A stretch of 64,000 nucleotides of DNA, taken from contig JAVTVX010000031.1 of assembly GCA_033439265.1 (NCBI GenBank), forward strand, positions 11,641,501 through 11,705,500, given 5' to 3'. Below are positions 12,471 through 24,055 of this stretch, one piece after another (the first letter of the stretch is position 1; every line of letters begins with the position of its first letter). Below the pieces are notes generated by a model. The model was not told where the DNA came from, did no database searches, and saw nothing but the letters and a program-made list of their open reading frames with translations. The DNA comes from Dillenia suffruticosa (Eukaryota > Streptophyta > Magnoliopsida > Dilleniales > Dilleniaceae). Made by a program: the position numbers and the translations under genes.

Positions 12471-13092
12471 TTAATTTTAGACATATATGAAACTAAATTC
12501 AATTACACTTTTACCTTTGGTACCCATATTTTTTTTGGGTCCACTTGAGTTAGCTTTGATTTGATTTTTAGGTACCCATTACTACCGAGAAATTTTTGAG
12601 CCAGCAGACATTAACCGAGTGTCCATTTTTTTGTAGTAGTTACATTTAAGATCATTAAATCTTATGCTCTTTGCAATGATTGAAGTATTTTTCTTTACTT
12701 TATAGTTATCTGACTTGTGTCCAATTTTCATGTATGTGTTGTATCTTTGTTGTTTAACAGCTTCTGAACTAGGTGTGAAAACCTATATAGTTTTTTTTTT
12801 GGGTCTGAGTAAGATTAAATCTTAATCCAGCTTTATCAAAGACTACTCTCTGAGTTTCTAGGATAGCATTTAGTTTTTCTTGACGCTGTATGAATTTTAT
12901 TAGAATACTATTTTGTCTAATATTTTTCTCTTGTTTGGTTAGCTTTTTTCTCAGGATTTCATTTTCACCCGTATGATTGTTTTCAATTTTGACATCTTTT
13001 ATTTCATTTTGTAGATGTAGGCTTCTCTAACTCCTTAAGTTTAGTGATTCTTAATTCTAATTTAGTATTTTTCTTTCTTAGTTCATTAGCTT

Positions 13093-14290
13093 TTATTTGG
13101 AGTTTTCTAATTCTTTCACCGTTTCAGTCATATTTTTCTTCAACAAATTATTTTTCAATTTTAATCTCTTTGATTTTTTAAGCGATTCTAATAATGTTTC
13201 ATGTACTTCGGCAGCAGAAAAATTACTTTTATCAGAATTAGAATAGGAAGAGTAAGAAGTAGAGTCTATCTCATTGTTGGTGGACTCGTTAATGGCTATG
13301 AAGCACAAATTAGCTTGTTTCTTAGTGGGTTCATCTTCTTTGAACTGGAGTTTTCATCACTCCAGACAGCAAGAGTTTTCTTCTTTTTTCTCTATTTTTT
13401 TTCTTGTCTTTCTTATTAGCCTTCTTCAGTTGAGAACAATCAATTTTTATGTGTCCCAATTTTTTATATTCATAACATCTAATTTTCTCTTTCTTTTTTG
13501 GTCTTCTAAAACCTGATTTGTTCTTATTTCTCTTTCGCATCATAAATCTCTTTAATCTTCTGGCCAGCAATGTTTTATCTTTATCATCATCTTTGTCTTT
13601 AGAGTTTCATCACTATCGGTTTTGAGAGCTACTCATTTTCCTTTTTCATCTTCGTGAGTTATTAGTAAGCCCACGAGTTTGTCTATTGTTAAAGTTTTAA
13701 GATTTTTCGATTCTTCTATTGCAGGGACTTTAGATTTCCAAGACTTTGGTAAACTTCTGAAAATCTTATGTGCCATGTTTTCTTGTGGAATTCCTTTTTC
13801 AAGCTATCTCAATTTATTCAACACTTTATTGAATCTTGTTATCATTTCATTGATAGATTCTTTTTCTTTCATCTTGAAGGCTTCGAACTCTTATTTTAGT
13901 AACCTAATTTTGCTTTTGTGAACTTGATCAGTGTCTTCATAGGTAGTTTCGAGTCTTTCTCAGATTTCTGTCGCTATGATGCACAAAGAGACTCGGTTAT
14001 ATTTGTTAACGTTTAGAGCAAGATGAAGGAGATTTATAGTCTTGTAATTGGCTTGATAGGTCTTCTTCTACTCAGTTGTGATGTTTTTCAACTTAACTAG
14101 TACACATAAACCATCAATCTTTTCGGTTGGAAATTAACACCCTTTTCAATTATTTCCAAGACATTTAGATATTGTGCAATGATGAAATTACGCATCCTTT
14201 GTTTCCAATAGCTGAAATTGCTCCATTGAATAAGGGTGCACGATTTATTAAGCATACTTCAATCGGTATACTGTCTCCATTTATGGCTAT
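13093..14290 (-). pseudogene. copia A gag remnants
   Basis: Starts near 14250 with APLFNG, then after a one-base shift SYWKQRMRNFIIAQ, the conserved N-terminal gag pattern of SIRE-like copia elements. Near 13460 lies a zinc knuckle CYEYKKLGHIKIDC whose second Cys is Tyr, so zinc binding would be lost. A Lys-rich stretch and a Ser/Glu-rich segment follow, as in copia B. Stops and frameshifts throughout. Confidence 0.8.
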
Positions 14291-14336
14291 TTGGATATTT
14301 GATATTGAAGCTATTAGGCTTTTTATCAACACAGTT

Positions 14337-14348
14337 GCTTTAACACCA
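14337..14348 (-). other. Primer binding site of copia A (decayed)
   Basis: Minus strand reads TGGTGTTAAAGC, a decayed form of the tRNA-iMet site TGGTATCAGAGC, directly inside the LTR that begins at 14351. Confidence 0.7.
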
Positions 14349-14350
14349 AT

Positions 14351-16099
14351 TGCTATTCAATTAGAGGGGTGAATAGTTGAATATAGATTTTTTTTAAAAA
14401 GATTTTTGACTATTTAGGTATTTTAAAATGAAAATGACAAAAGTAGTGTTTGATTGTTCGAATAAAAAATAAGAAACACACAAAAATTTTTATAGTGGTT
14501 CTATCAAACTTGGTGTACGTCCACTCTTAAACTCCCCCTAGTTTTTTCACTATCAATTCGTTGATACAAATTTGATTACAACTTCTAGTTGGACTTTTAC
14601 GGTGTTTCTCTCAAACACTAATTTCTCAACCCTACACATATTGGTTTTCTCTCTAAATTCAAGATAGTCGCATACTCACCGATCTTTTGAAATTTTAGTA
14701 CAAGTAAGAAGGAGAGATATAAAATATGAGGCTTAAATTTTCTAATTAGACAGATTTGGCTTTTGCAACTAGTTACACTCAAGAAGGATAAAATTAATGT
14801 AAAAGTAGAGTGTATGAATTAAAAATGGAGTTATAATGCAATGAGTCCGTAGTGGTTCAAATCTTGAATAAAGTATTAACTACTTCATTTCTCATCTCTC
14901 TAGTATTTACTATAGTATTGAAGAGATCCATTGTATGATTGTTGAATTCGAACGTTGCTCATAAATGTTTGCCGATTAATGTTCTGCAACTGTTTTTTGT
15001 TTCGCGTTGAAACTTCATTTTCTTACTGGCGCCAATTTCTTTTAACCAATTGAAAGATGATCTTTTTGCATTTAAACGTTATATTTTGATAGAAATCGAA
15101 ATGAACAGATAAATCAGAAAAGAGATTACCATTGTGTTCAAACCATTTTTAAATTTTAGGTTTCTGACAATTTCAGGTTGACAACTTTAATTGATACATC
15201 GATATGAATTCAAAATTTTGTTTGTGAATTTTCTTGGTCAGGTCGACATGGTAAGAACTTGGGTCGACGAGGCTATATTCTAAAATGAATTGGTGGACAA
15301 GTGAACTTAAATTGGTTGACATGGTTTGGATTGTCGACATGATTTTAATTAGGCATCGATATGCTTAAATTAGGAATCAAGCATATTAGAGATTTCAGGT
15401 CGACATGAATCTGTTTTGAAATAAATTGATGGATAAGACATATTTTAATTGATCAACATATAAAAATGGGTCAACATATTTAATATCCACATTGACACAG
15501 TTCTATTTCTACATTCAATTGGTGGATTTAACATTTTAAATTTGTCGATGTGCTTGAGGTACCGACATAATTGAAATGCAAGTCGTTGTATAATTTCTAA
15601 GAAAAAATAAAACAAGTCGACAAGTTGTCAGGTATAATAATTTTCATTAAATGTTTATCGACATGTGTAATAATTGGTCGATCCAAAATTTAAATTGGTG
15701 TACCTGACACATTAAATTTGTCTACTTGATGTCAACAGGTCGACGTATAATTCTTTTCAGGTCATCATATAAGGCAGGTTGACAAGGTTTCACTTAGGTT
15801 GATAGAGTGTGTGAGTGAATATGTCGGGTCGACATATTTTTGGGATTGTTAACAAAATCTCATTTACACAAATATTGTTGTTTGATTTATTCAGGTCGAT
15901 GAGAATTATTGATAGATCGGCATGTTTATAATATTATTAAAATTGGTCGCCATAACTCTAAAAATTGATGGATCTAGATAAACATGTCGACAAGGTCTGT
16001 AGATTTATTGATTTTCAGTTTTGCTCTCTGACACACTTAAATCTATTTTTCTCTAATTTACTTTTTTTATCATCGTTAAAATCTAGCATTCCTAAAACA
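14351..16099 (-). repeat. 5' LTR of copia A, with GTCGAC word array
   Basis: The left boundary is set by the primer site. The right boundary is inferred from weak similarity of the minus-strand start (TGTTTTAGGAATGC...) to the copia B LTR start TGTTGAGGAAAATAAG. About twenty degenerate copies of ggtcgacatg and ggtcgacaagg are scattered through 15180-16000. Confidence 0.6.
15180..16005. repeat. Dispersed degenerate GTCGAC words in the copia A LTR
   Basis: About twenty copies related to GGTCGACATG, spaced irregularly by roughly 20-60 bases. GTCGAC is itself a palindrome. The same kind of word occurs just left of the copia A pol end (9406-9530) and, as aagtcgactt or aagtcgtc, in copia B. Confidence 0.7.
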
Positions 16100-16404
16100 A
16101 AAGCTATCTTGGTTTTTGATTGGTTAGACTAGAAATCTAAGACCACAACCAGTCATCTAAGCTATTTGAAATGTGTAATCATTCCTTGCTCTCTTTTCCA
16201 TCCAAATCTCATAAAAAATCAAGCAAAGGTTTTGATTTTCATCCAAGGAAAAAGCAGTGTTTGACCTAAATTATAGGAGAGACTTTTAAGAAATATTTAG
16301 AATTAAAATAAGATTAAGAAATTCAACAGATTAATCATAATCTTGGCATCGCAGCTAGCTCATAAAATTATCATAGAAATTCTTTTTGCACTGAAAGAAG
16401 GAAA
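16100..16404. other. Probable host intron or decayed exon sequence
   Basis: Unique AT-rich sequence between the copia A LTR and the TRAPPC3 exon relic. Near 16340-16395 the minus strand has a pyrimidine tract ending in cag and a stretch ending gagctagctgcgatg. This weakly resembles the next TRAPPC3 exon, but I cannot support that call. Confidence 0.35.
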
Positions 16405-16551
16405 AAGAAATTGGCATCAATTTAGAAGTTCAAGAAAGTCAACTAGAGGGTTGTCCTCTAATACAAGACTGCGACTTGTCCCATCAGCACCCCAAGAACA
16501 TTTCAAAGACCAACTATTTGAAGACTATGTCAGAGCAAACAAACAAGAGCC
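16405..16551 (-). pseudogene. TRAPPC3 (BET3) exon relic, middle of the protein
   Basis: On the minus strand, 16485-16411 reads DGTSRSLVLEDNPLVDFLELLN, a stop (TGA at 16417-16419), then CQ. This lines up with the conserved TRAPPC3 segment around LEDNPLVDFVELPDTCQ. Before it, with small indels and a shortened stretch, come DIVFK, VG, F-EMFLG, matching the segment ADVIAKVGFKMFLG. A pyrimidine tract and CAG (16552-16564) mark a likely 3' splice site. TRAPPC3 is a core subunit of the TRAPP tethering complexes at the Golgi. Strand and order agree with exons 1-2 at 35907-36125, so this is the same gene split by the copia C nest. The internal stop shows it is dead. Confidence 0.72.
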
Positions 16552-17585
16552 CTGCAGAAAGAAAACCGTGCAGGGAAATTGTTAACAAGTTATGTGGAGC
16601 AGCAATAGCATGCAATTAGTTAAACATTCTTCAGACAAATAAGACTTGTTGCTAGCAAGTACCCTCAACCACAAAATAAGCCAACGAAAGGCAAATGCCA
16701 AAATATATCTTGACTTCTATTTTTTTTTTCTTTTTTTTTCCTTTCTTGCATGAGGTGGATCTAGTTCTGCACAAAGGGATTAAATGAGTCGTTGATCTTT
16801 CAAAGGTTTTATAGTGAAAAGAGAAAAGACATCAAGAAGACTTGAAATTCTAAACGCATTGATCAGTAAATCATCTAAGTTTTTGAATAAAGCCTGTAGG
16901 TTTGAAGACCTAGAAACTTCAAACTTCACCTCACAAAGCAAAAATTCATCAAGGGGACCAAATAACATGGTGCTTATCACCTGGGGAAAAAGAAAAAAAA
17001 TGATAAATTGACAGGCGATCTCCTTATAGGCCATCATTATGGGACAATAAATAGACATCAAAAGGATTCATACACTAGACCTTCCCACCTGCAGGATGTG
17101 GCGTACTATGTAGTGGTTATCTCTGAGCAGTTGTTAGGGAGTTACATAAAGGGGAGAAATGACATCCGATGAGAAAAAGTAGTAGCAAGATATCATCTTT
17201 ACTTGGTTATGAATTATTCCTACATGGAGTAATGCAATTTTTCCTTTTTGGTAGCTTTGGTCCGATACTCTCTTTCTAGGTACCGGGTGGAAGAGTGAAG
17301 CATGCAGAGAGGAGTCTTCATTTACTTTCTCATTATTATGACTACTATTTAAGCTTTAGCAAAAAGCAACAAGGAGCATATAATTAGTTTACATTAGTTA
17401 TTGGTGCAGCACTTCAATATAATGACCGCATGCACCGTAATGGATATGAACAATTTACGTATTTGAACATCTCTCCCTCAAAAGTTTAAGTATAGCATTT
17501 GATTTCCATGTTTCTCAAGCAGCTCTTAAAAAGCCCTTTTAGATATATAATGGTTCTAGAGAATCAAAATGAAATGGGTGCTTCC
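16552..17585. other. Remains of a TRAPPC3 intron; no recognisable gene
   Basis: Host sequence left of copia C. A minus-strand open frame at 17061-16780 follows a strong pyrimidine tract and cag (17000-16978) and contains PLDEFLLC. This could be a decayed form of the TRAPPC3 exon with RLIDEFLAKS, but the match is weak and the rest of the frame resembles nothing I know. Confidence 0.35.
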
Positions 17586-18122
17586 GATTAGAATTTTTTA
17601 ATTCAAAATGAAGAATAAATTGAATTCAATGCTAAAATTCTTAAGAAAATTCAATTAAATGGGAAAAATATAACCGAAGGGGAGTAAATGTGGCTTAAAA
17701 TTGAGGTCTTTTAAATTGGGAATTCATGTGGCCGAATTTTTGTGGCCCATGCAAATCTTGACCACATTCTCACATTTTCTGTTTTGGATTGATTTAAATG
17801 ATTCCCTAATATGTCTAGCATTAATTCTTAGTAACAATTAAGTGATTTGAATGTCATGTAATGTCCACAGTTATAAAAATCTTTCCAAGAGTAGAGGATC
17901 TCTAAATCTAAAATTCGTGATTTTATACCATTTATTAAGTAAATTTGAGGGTTTAAAAGAGTTTCTGTATGTACAAAAATCATTTTGGCACTTTTATAGT
18001 TGTCGGAGGAGAAGAAGAAGAATATGACCGAAGGTAACCCAAATCTCATTTTTGCTTCCACTTTATTTTGGTTTATTTTTGGCATTAGAAGCATATATTA
18101 GGAGTGCCATGCATTCTAATGT
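17586..18122 (+). repeat. 5' LTR of copia C
   Basis: Homologous over its length to 34977-35468, with the start TGTTAGAAT decayed to GATTAGAAT and the end ATTCTAA followed by tg. It is longer than the 3' copy mainly through sequence near 18010-18080. Confidence 0.82.
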
Positions 18123-18123
18123 T

Positions 18124-18132
18124 TGGTATCAG
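18124..18132 (+). other. Primer binding site of copia C
   Basis: TGGTATCAG, the first nine bases of the tRNA-iMet site, two bases after the LTR. Confidence 0.75.
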
Positions 18133-18567
18133 TATCAATTTTGTTTTTGTCTACAAATTTTTTGACAAAATTTTAAAATTACACCTCTCATGTTTTTAAA
18201 ATTGGTCCAAAATAATTATTATTTTTTTAAATGGAGACTAGAAATGGATTGGATATGAAATTTCACACAATTTGGTATTTTCAAAATTCAATTTTGATCA
18301 CTTTATAGTTTTCGTTGAATCTTTGGCGTGGGAGACTCGGGTCACGACCCTTATGCTCTTTCCGGGTGAAGAAGACCGGAAGAGTGGGGAATCATAGGCT
18401 ATAGGAATAGTTCAAAACAAACGGAAACCAAAACAAAGAAATAGCCACCGCATGTCTTGTCAAGTTTGGGCCTACAATTATTTAAAAATCATATCATAAA
18501 CATGAAAACTTTTGGATCTGGACTTCTTTATCTATGGTTGGGTTTTACTATTTAAAAAATTATGGTT

Positions 18568-18647
18568 TTTTTTTTTGTGCATAGGTGGACTCGAACTTGA
18601 GCATATTATATGGGGAGGGGGTGTCATTTGAATTGAAGCTCTTTGAC
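18568..18647 (-). mobile_element. Short SINE-like retroposon with 16-bp target duplications
   Basis: An 80-bp insertion flanked by perfect 16-bp direct repeats ttaaaaaattatggtt (18552-18567 and 18648-18663). On the minus strand it runs from an A-box-like AGAGCTTCAATTC to a B-box-like GTTCGAGTCCA and ends in an A tail, seen here as the T run at 18568-18576. tRNA-like promoter words, an A tail and a long target duplication are the marks of LINE-driven retroposition. It lies in the leader of copia C, so it is younger than copia C. Confidence 0.8.
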
Positions 18648-19689
18648 TTAAAAAATTATGGTTATGTCTACAACCTTTCAGTAATTTCACAATTTCCTGA
18701 ATTTTTTTTACTCGTTGCCATTTGATCCCTACAATATTTATAAAATGCCCAATAAACTTTAAAATGTAGAATATATTTTTTTTCTAATTTTGTACATAAA
18801 GGTAAGTACAAAATTGATAATTTTTTTTAACATATGAAAATTTTTTGGATTAAATTTTTATGCATAAGGATAAGTACAAAATTAGCAAAATGTATAAGGA
18901 ATGTCTATTGCATTTAAAATTAAATTTCATGCATTTTATATGATACAAGTATATTGTAAAATATCCTAGTGAAGAATATAATTTTTAATTAATTAACGTA
19001 TAGCCACAACAGTCATAATTATAATACAAATTATATATTAAGATATAAATAATCATATTAGGAGGTGATATTTGGTCATGGTAGTTTTTTTTCTATAAAA
19101 AATTTCATCCTATAGGAAATTTTTTATTATATGAAAATAATAAAATTGGTAATAGAACTACATGATACCTATTTTCATATGGTAATCTGTCTGATATTAA
19201 GTAACTTTTTTTTAATGAAATATGTAGTTGATCTAGTGCATGTTTAGGAATGTTTTGTCAAAAAGATGAGGAAAATTCTAAATCTGGTTAGTTCTTAAAC
19301 GATTCCAAATGAACTCATCACCTATTTGGGAACATATCTGAAAAGCTATCTCGTGCATTAGTGAGCTCATCTTACAGGGGCTAGTAGAAAACAAAAAAGT
19401 AATAAGAGACAAATTAACTATATGATAATTTGCTAATTAGTCCATAGGCACTAGCAAATAAATTAGTCTTGGAAATTTTATCATAAAGTTAAATAAATTT
19501 AATCGAATTAAAAATTTATCCAATGGGCAATTTCTATGTTATAAATTTATGCATAATATGTTTGCATAGGTAAATATATTTAAAAATCTCATATAAAGTT
19601 GGTAAATATGTTTTATTTATTTTTCAATCATCCAAACTATAGATCTCAAATTTAATTTTCTCGAATTGAGCAGAGGGAACTAAAATGAG

Positions 19690-20420
19690 GGGAAATAGAG
19701 CTTCTCTATTTAGGTTGCTTGGATATTGACTATACTATATGGAAGGTCAAACCACCTTCGGTGACTGATACTAGCCCTGCAGATGAAAAGACCCTTTTTG
19801 AAAAGTGGGAGCAATTTAATCATTTAAGTACTATATTCATAAAGAGTAAAATTTCGGTTAATATCCGCATATCGGTCAATCACCAAACTAACGTTCATGC
19901 TCTTTTTAAGGCTATAGATGAGCAATTCTAGTCATCGGAGAAGTCTTTGGCTAGTACTCTGATTATATAGTTCTCATCCCCATGGCTCATTATTATCCAA
20001 GGTATGCGTGCACACAACATATGGATGCAGAATATTACTGCTCAATAAAAGAATTTGAAGGTTGAAATGTCCAATTTTTTCTTGTGCACTTCATTTTAAT
20101 CACTCTTCCAAAGCTATATGGTGTCTTTAAGATCTCCTATAACACACATAAGGTGAAATGATCAATCAATAAGTTAATAACCATATGTGTATAGCAGGAG
20201 CAAAGACTGCAATAGAAATGAAGGAGGGATCTACAAGTGCACATTTAGTAGTCCAAGAAAAGAAGAAAGGAAGTTTAAGTCAACACAAAAGAATACAAAA
20301 CCGAATCTGGACATCAAGAAAAAGTCCAAATGTTTCTTCTGTAAAAAGAAATGACATGTAAACAAAGATTGTGTCAAGTATCATCGGTGACTTGAGACAA
20401 AAAGTATGAAAATCTCACTT
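19690..20420 (+). pseudogene. copia C gag remnant
   Basis: The frame from about 19705 reads LDIDYTIWKVKPPSVTD and KTLFEKWEQFNHLSTIFIK, then NVHALFKAIDEQF and, after a stop, SSEKSLASTLI, the pattern of UBN2-type copia gag. Near 20325-20385 a zinc knuckle starts KCFFCKKK and continues HVNKDC, with a stop in place of the Gly codon between them. The 3' part of this gag lies in the left arm of the foldback at 20221-21264. Confidence 0.78.
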
Positions 20421-21264
20421 GTATGTTATGAGCCTTGTATGACTGAGATTTCTCATGATATATAACGGATTAATTCTGATTGTATCATTCACATTACGAA
20501 TATATTATAGGATTGCAAAATCTAAGAAAATTGGTAGATCGTGAGCGACTTATCTATTTAGGTGACAAGATGAGCTCACGGGTAAACTTATTGCAGATTG
20601 CAAACTTATATTGACAAACAAGTCTGTCTTGAAGTTGGAGAGATTTTTTTTATGTACCTAAGTTTTTTGAAAAATTAATTTCCATTTTAAACCTTGTATA
20701 ATATGGATATTCTTTCCAACTTGATAATTAAATGATATTATTTTTGCATACAAATATCATTTTATTATCAAGTTAGAAAGAATATCCATATTATATAAAT
20801 TTTGAAACGATTTCTAAAAAATTTAGATGTATAAAAAGCTCTCTCCAACTTCAAAACATACTTATTTTCCAGTATAAGCTAACAATCTCTAATGGCCTTT
20901 ACTTGTGAGCTTATCTCATTACCTGAATAGATGATTTGTTTACGATCTATCGGTTTTCCTTAGGTTTTGCAAGCCTTGCAACACATTTGTAATATGGATG
21001 GTATAACGACAATCAATCCACCATGTGTCATGAGAAATCTCAATCATACAAGATTCAAAACATACAAGTGAGATTTTCGTATCTTTTGTCTTAAGCTACT
21101 GATGATATTTGACACAATTTTTTTACGCGTCTCTTCTTTTTATAGAAGAAACATTTAGACTCTTTATTGATATTTAGATTCAGTTTTGTGCCCTTATGTG
21201 CCGGGTTGGACTTATCTTTCTTCTTTTCTTGGACCGCCACATGTGCACTTATAGATCCCTCTTT
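20221..21264. repeat. Large inverted duplication (foldback) of copia C gag
   Basis: Left arm 20221-20739 and right arm 20752-21264 are inverted copies of about 515 bp around a 12-base loop. Both outer ends carry the aaggagggatct / agatccctcttt pair and both inner ends aatgatatt / aaatatcat. The arms differ at scattered bases, so the duplication is not recent. The left arm carries the gag zinc-knuckle region. Transcribed, it would form a long hairpin. Confidence 0.82.
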
Positions 21265-21527
21265 GGACTTTACATTATTTATTTACAAGACAATGTTTGC
21301 TTAAATACAATACATATAGGAATTAAAAGAGGTATCATTGAAGAAAACTTTTCTATATTGTGACACAGAAGATTGGAACATATCTTCATAAAAAGATTGG
21401 AAAAGTTATTAAAAAAATGAGATACTTGATATCCTATACTTTAGTGACAGATTTGTGTGAACTACTTTAAGGGTAAGCAGACAAATAATTCTCAAAAGGA
21501 TACCAAGAGAAGTTCAGATTTACTTGA
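21265..21527 (+). pseudogene. copia C pre-integrase remnant, cut by copia B
   Basis: In shifting frames, 21366-21527 reads RLEHIS, RLEKLLKNEIL, then GKQTNNSQKDTKRSSDLL, the GAG-pre-integrase to integrase junction pattern of copia pol. It ends exactly where the copia B LTR begins, after cttga. Confidence 0.65.
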
Positions 21528-22995
21528 TGTTGAGGAAAATAAGTTTTGATGATGATTACGGGTAATAAAAATTGATTTAGGATTAATTAATTAAAACTCA
21601 AGAAAATAAGAAAAATTGTCTAGATTGAATTTTGTATGGGGGAGTCGCCATGTAATAATAATAGAAGTCGACTTGAAATCATGAATGTCAAAATTTGGCT
21701 AAATATACATATTTCCAAGTCGGCTTGAATAAATTGCAAGACAACCTAAGGAAGACAAATCTCAGAAATCTATATCTGCACACACCAAAGGTACCCAACC
21801 AAGAGTACAAGATGACCTGAAAATATGAGTCTTAGAAATTCATGTCTGCACAAAATTAAGACGACCTTACCCAACTACAAGATGACCTGACTATAGAAAT
21901 TAAAAGACACAAGTCGACCCAAGGACAATAGTAAGACGACTTGTCAATTTATGGTCACAAAAGTCTAAGTCTGTGATTAAGACAAGTAGACTTAGAATCC
22001 ATCCAAGGTGACCAAACCAAAAGGAAATCAGGTATGTAAGTTATCCCATCCAAAAACACAAGTCGTCAATTAAAATCACAGAAACTATTCTCTGCACACT
22101 TGACAAGACAACCTAAAGCTAAGTAAGTCTACTTGTAGTCAATGTTAAGGTGAACCAACTTACCCATAAGAAGACTTGTAATCTGTAAGTCTACTCATGG
22201 TCTAGACAAGTCCACTTCTCTCTCACATTTAAATTTTAACAACTAGATTTAAGCATTCATCAAGCCAACCCAATAATTCAAAATGTAAAGTCAAGTATGC
22301 TTAAAGTCTTAGGAGATCGATTTGTTTTGTATAATGTTCATTTGTTCAGAAAAACCGTCTTGAATTAAATGTATTGTTCACCAACCTCATCAACTTCTAT
22401 GATGCATTCAGTAGACGTCAACGGCTAAATCTTCTTCTTCAACTATGAGAACAACTCAAGGCAAAAGAAGAAGATATCTTTGTGAAGCCTGAGTAACACT
22501 AAGAATTTTTTTAAACACACTCTGTTTTTATTTCTCATTTGTAATTTTGTTCGTATTGCTGTGAGTATCATCTGAAAATTAAAACTCTGATCTGCTCATC
22601 AAATTCACTCTCTATTTGTTGTAAAAGATAAGAATCTTAGCATTCTTGATCTTGAGCTTGAGAGCTAACAAGAGAGACATCAGATTAGGTCTTGCTCCTG
22701 TGAAAAGCTAGTGGAAGTATTTGAAAAAATACTTGCAAGATTCACTAATATCTTGGAAAGCTAGTTTTTAAATTATTGGTTAGAATAGTGGATTGAAAAT
22801 CCAAGTGAAACCTGAGAGTGGATGTACACTAAGAAGGTGGAACTACTATAAATTATGTGTGTCGACTTTTGTTTTTGAGCTCATTTATTTGTTTATTTTT
22901 TTTAAAATAGGTCTTTACTTTTAAACACTAAAAATTGGTTAAAATTATTAGATAACATATTTACCCCCTCTAGGTTATCACATTTAATATCTACA
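21528..22995 (+). repeat. 5' LTR of copia B
   Basis: 1468 bp from TGTTGAGG to ATCTACA, followed after two bases by the primer site. The part 21640-22250 is dotted with words such as agtcgactt, aagtcggctt and agacgacttg. The first 310 bp are matched by 33530-33838. Confidence 0.87.
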
Positions 22996-22997
22996 AG

Positions 22998-23012
22998 TGG
23001 TATCAGAGTAGG
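22998..23012 (+). other. Primer binding site of copia B
   Basis: TGGTATCAGAGTAGG. The first eleven bases are the perfect tRNA-iMet site. Confidence 0.88.
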
Positions 23013-23019
23013 TCTTGCT

Positions 23020-24055
23020 CAACCAATAGAGCACCCTTCTTTAACGGCAACAATTATAGTTATTGAATGCAAAAGATGAGAAACTTTATAATTGCTCAAG
23101 ATGAGACAGCATGGGAAATTATAGAAGAAGGAATTAAATTTTCAACTAAAAAAATTGATGGGGTAAGAGTCATTGTAAAGATGAAGAATATGACTCCTTA
23201 AAAAAAGAAGACCTACAGAGCTAATTGTAAGGCAATCAACCTATTGCATTTGGCTCTAAGTCTCAATGAATACAACAGGATCTTATCCTGCATCACTGCA
23301 AAAGAAATATGGGAAATGTTAGACGCCACCTACGAAGGTACAAATCAAGTAAGGAAAAACAAGATAAGAATACTTAAGCAAGAATATAAAACATTTAAAA
23401 TGAAGGATGGTGAAACTATAAAAGACAAGATAACAAGATTCAATACCATCACAAATGAATTAAGGCTGCTAGATAAAAGAGCTAGTCGAGAAGATATGGT
23501 TGACAAAATACTGCGATGCAGGCCTAAGTCATGGAAAGCTAAGGTTACAGCAATTGAATAATTCAAAAATTTAGAGACCTTCATAATGAATCAATTGGTT
23601 GGTTCATTAACAACTCATGAAATGAAAATAAATTCCAAAGGAAATGGAAATAAAGAAAGAGGTAAGTACATAGCACTAAAAGCTGAAAGTGAGGAGGGCA
23701 GCTCAAGTAATGATGAAGATGAAGATGAAGATGAAGACATGGTTATTCTAACTAGAAAGTTTAAAAAATTCATGATGAGAAAGAAAAATAAAAATAGAAC
23801 AGAATTCAAAAAACTAGAAAGGAAGGAAGAAATAAGATGCTATGAGTGCAAAAAGTTTGGTCATATCAAAACTGATTGTCTATCACTAAAGAAAGCTAAG
23901 AAGAAGGGGAAGAAGAGAAAGAAAAAGGCTCTGTCAGCATGGAGTGACGAGGATGAAAGCTCAAGTGAGGAGGAATATAAACAAGAGCATGCAAACTTGT
24001 GCTTCATGGCATTCAAAAACGATTCAAATATTGAGGTAACCTCTTCAACATAATA
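23020..24055 (+). pseudogene. copia B gag
   Basis: Begins near 23025 with RAPFFNGNNYSY, a stop, then MQKMRNFIIAQDE; there is no ATG in frame. A further stop lies near 23200. An open stretch (23244-23561) has LSLNEYNRILSC and KEIWEMLDATYEGT, another (23586-24053) has the zinc knuckle CYECKKFGHIKTDC at about 23840-23880, and then a Lys-rich and a Ser/Glu-rich tail ending NLCFMAF. These features are typical of SIRE-like gag, which forms the virus-like particle and binds RNA. Three or more breaks make it a pseudogene. Confidence 0.88.

Larger units (their letters stand above)
9398..16099 (-). mobile_element. SIRE-like Ty1/copia element (copia A), decayed; host of the gypsy insertion
   Basis: Minus-strand order: LTR (14351-16099), primer site (14337-14348), gag, protease, integrase, RT and RNase H down to about 9586. 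Integrase before RT is the Ty1/copia order. Left of 9586 only untranslated 3' sequence with GTCGAC words remains before the gypsy element begins, so the gypsy element inserted into the 3' region and the 3' LTR is not seen. Many stops and frameshifts are present. Sequence relatedness to copia B (gag, LTR start, GTCGAC arrays) puts both in one SIRE-like family. Confidence 0.88.

Noticed and set aside
15180..16005. CRISPR-like or satellite array from the GTCGAC words
   Set aside because: Irregular spacing, degenerate words and a eukaryotic retrotransposon setting.
16780..17061. TRAPPC3 exon 3 on the minus strand
   Set aside because: A splice-like acceptor and the residues DEFL match, but the rest does not; too weak to call.
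17586..18122. Solo LTR interpretation of this repeat and of 34977-35468
   Set aside because: The primer site after one, the purine tract before the other and the matching outer 5-bp flanks show they are a pair.
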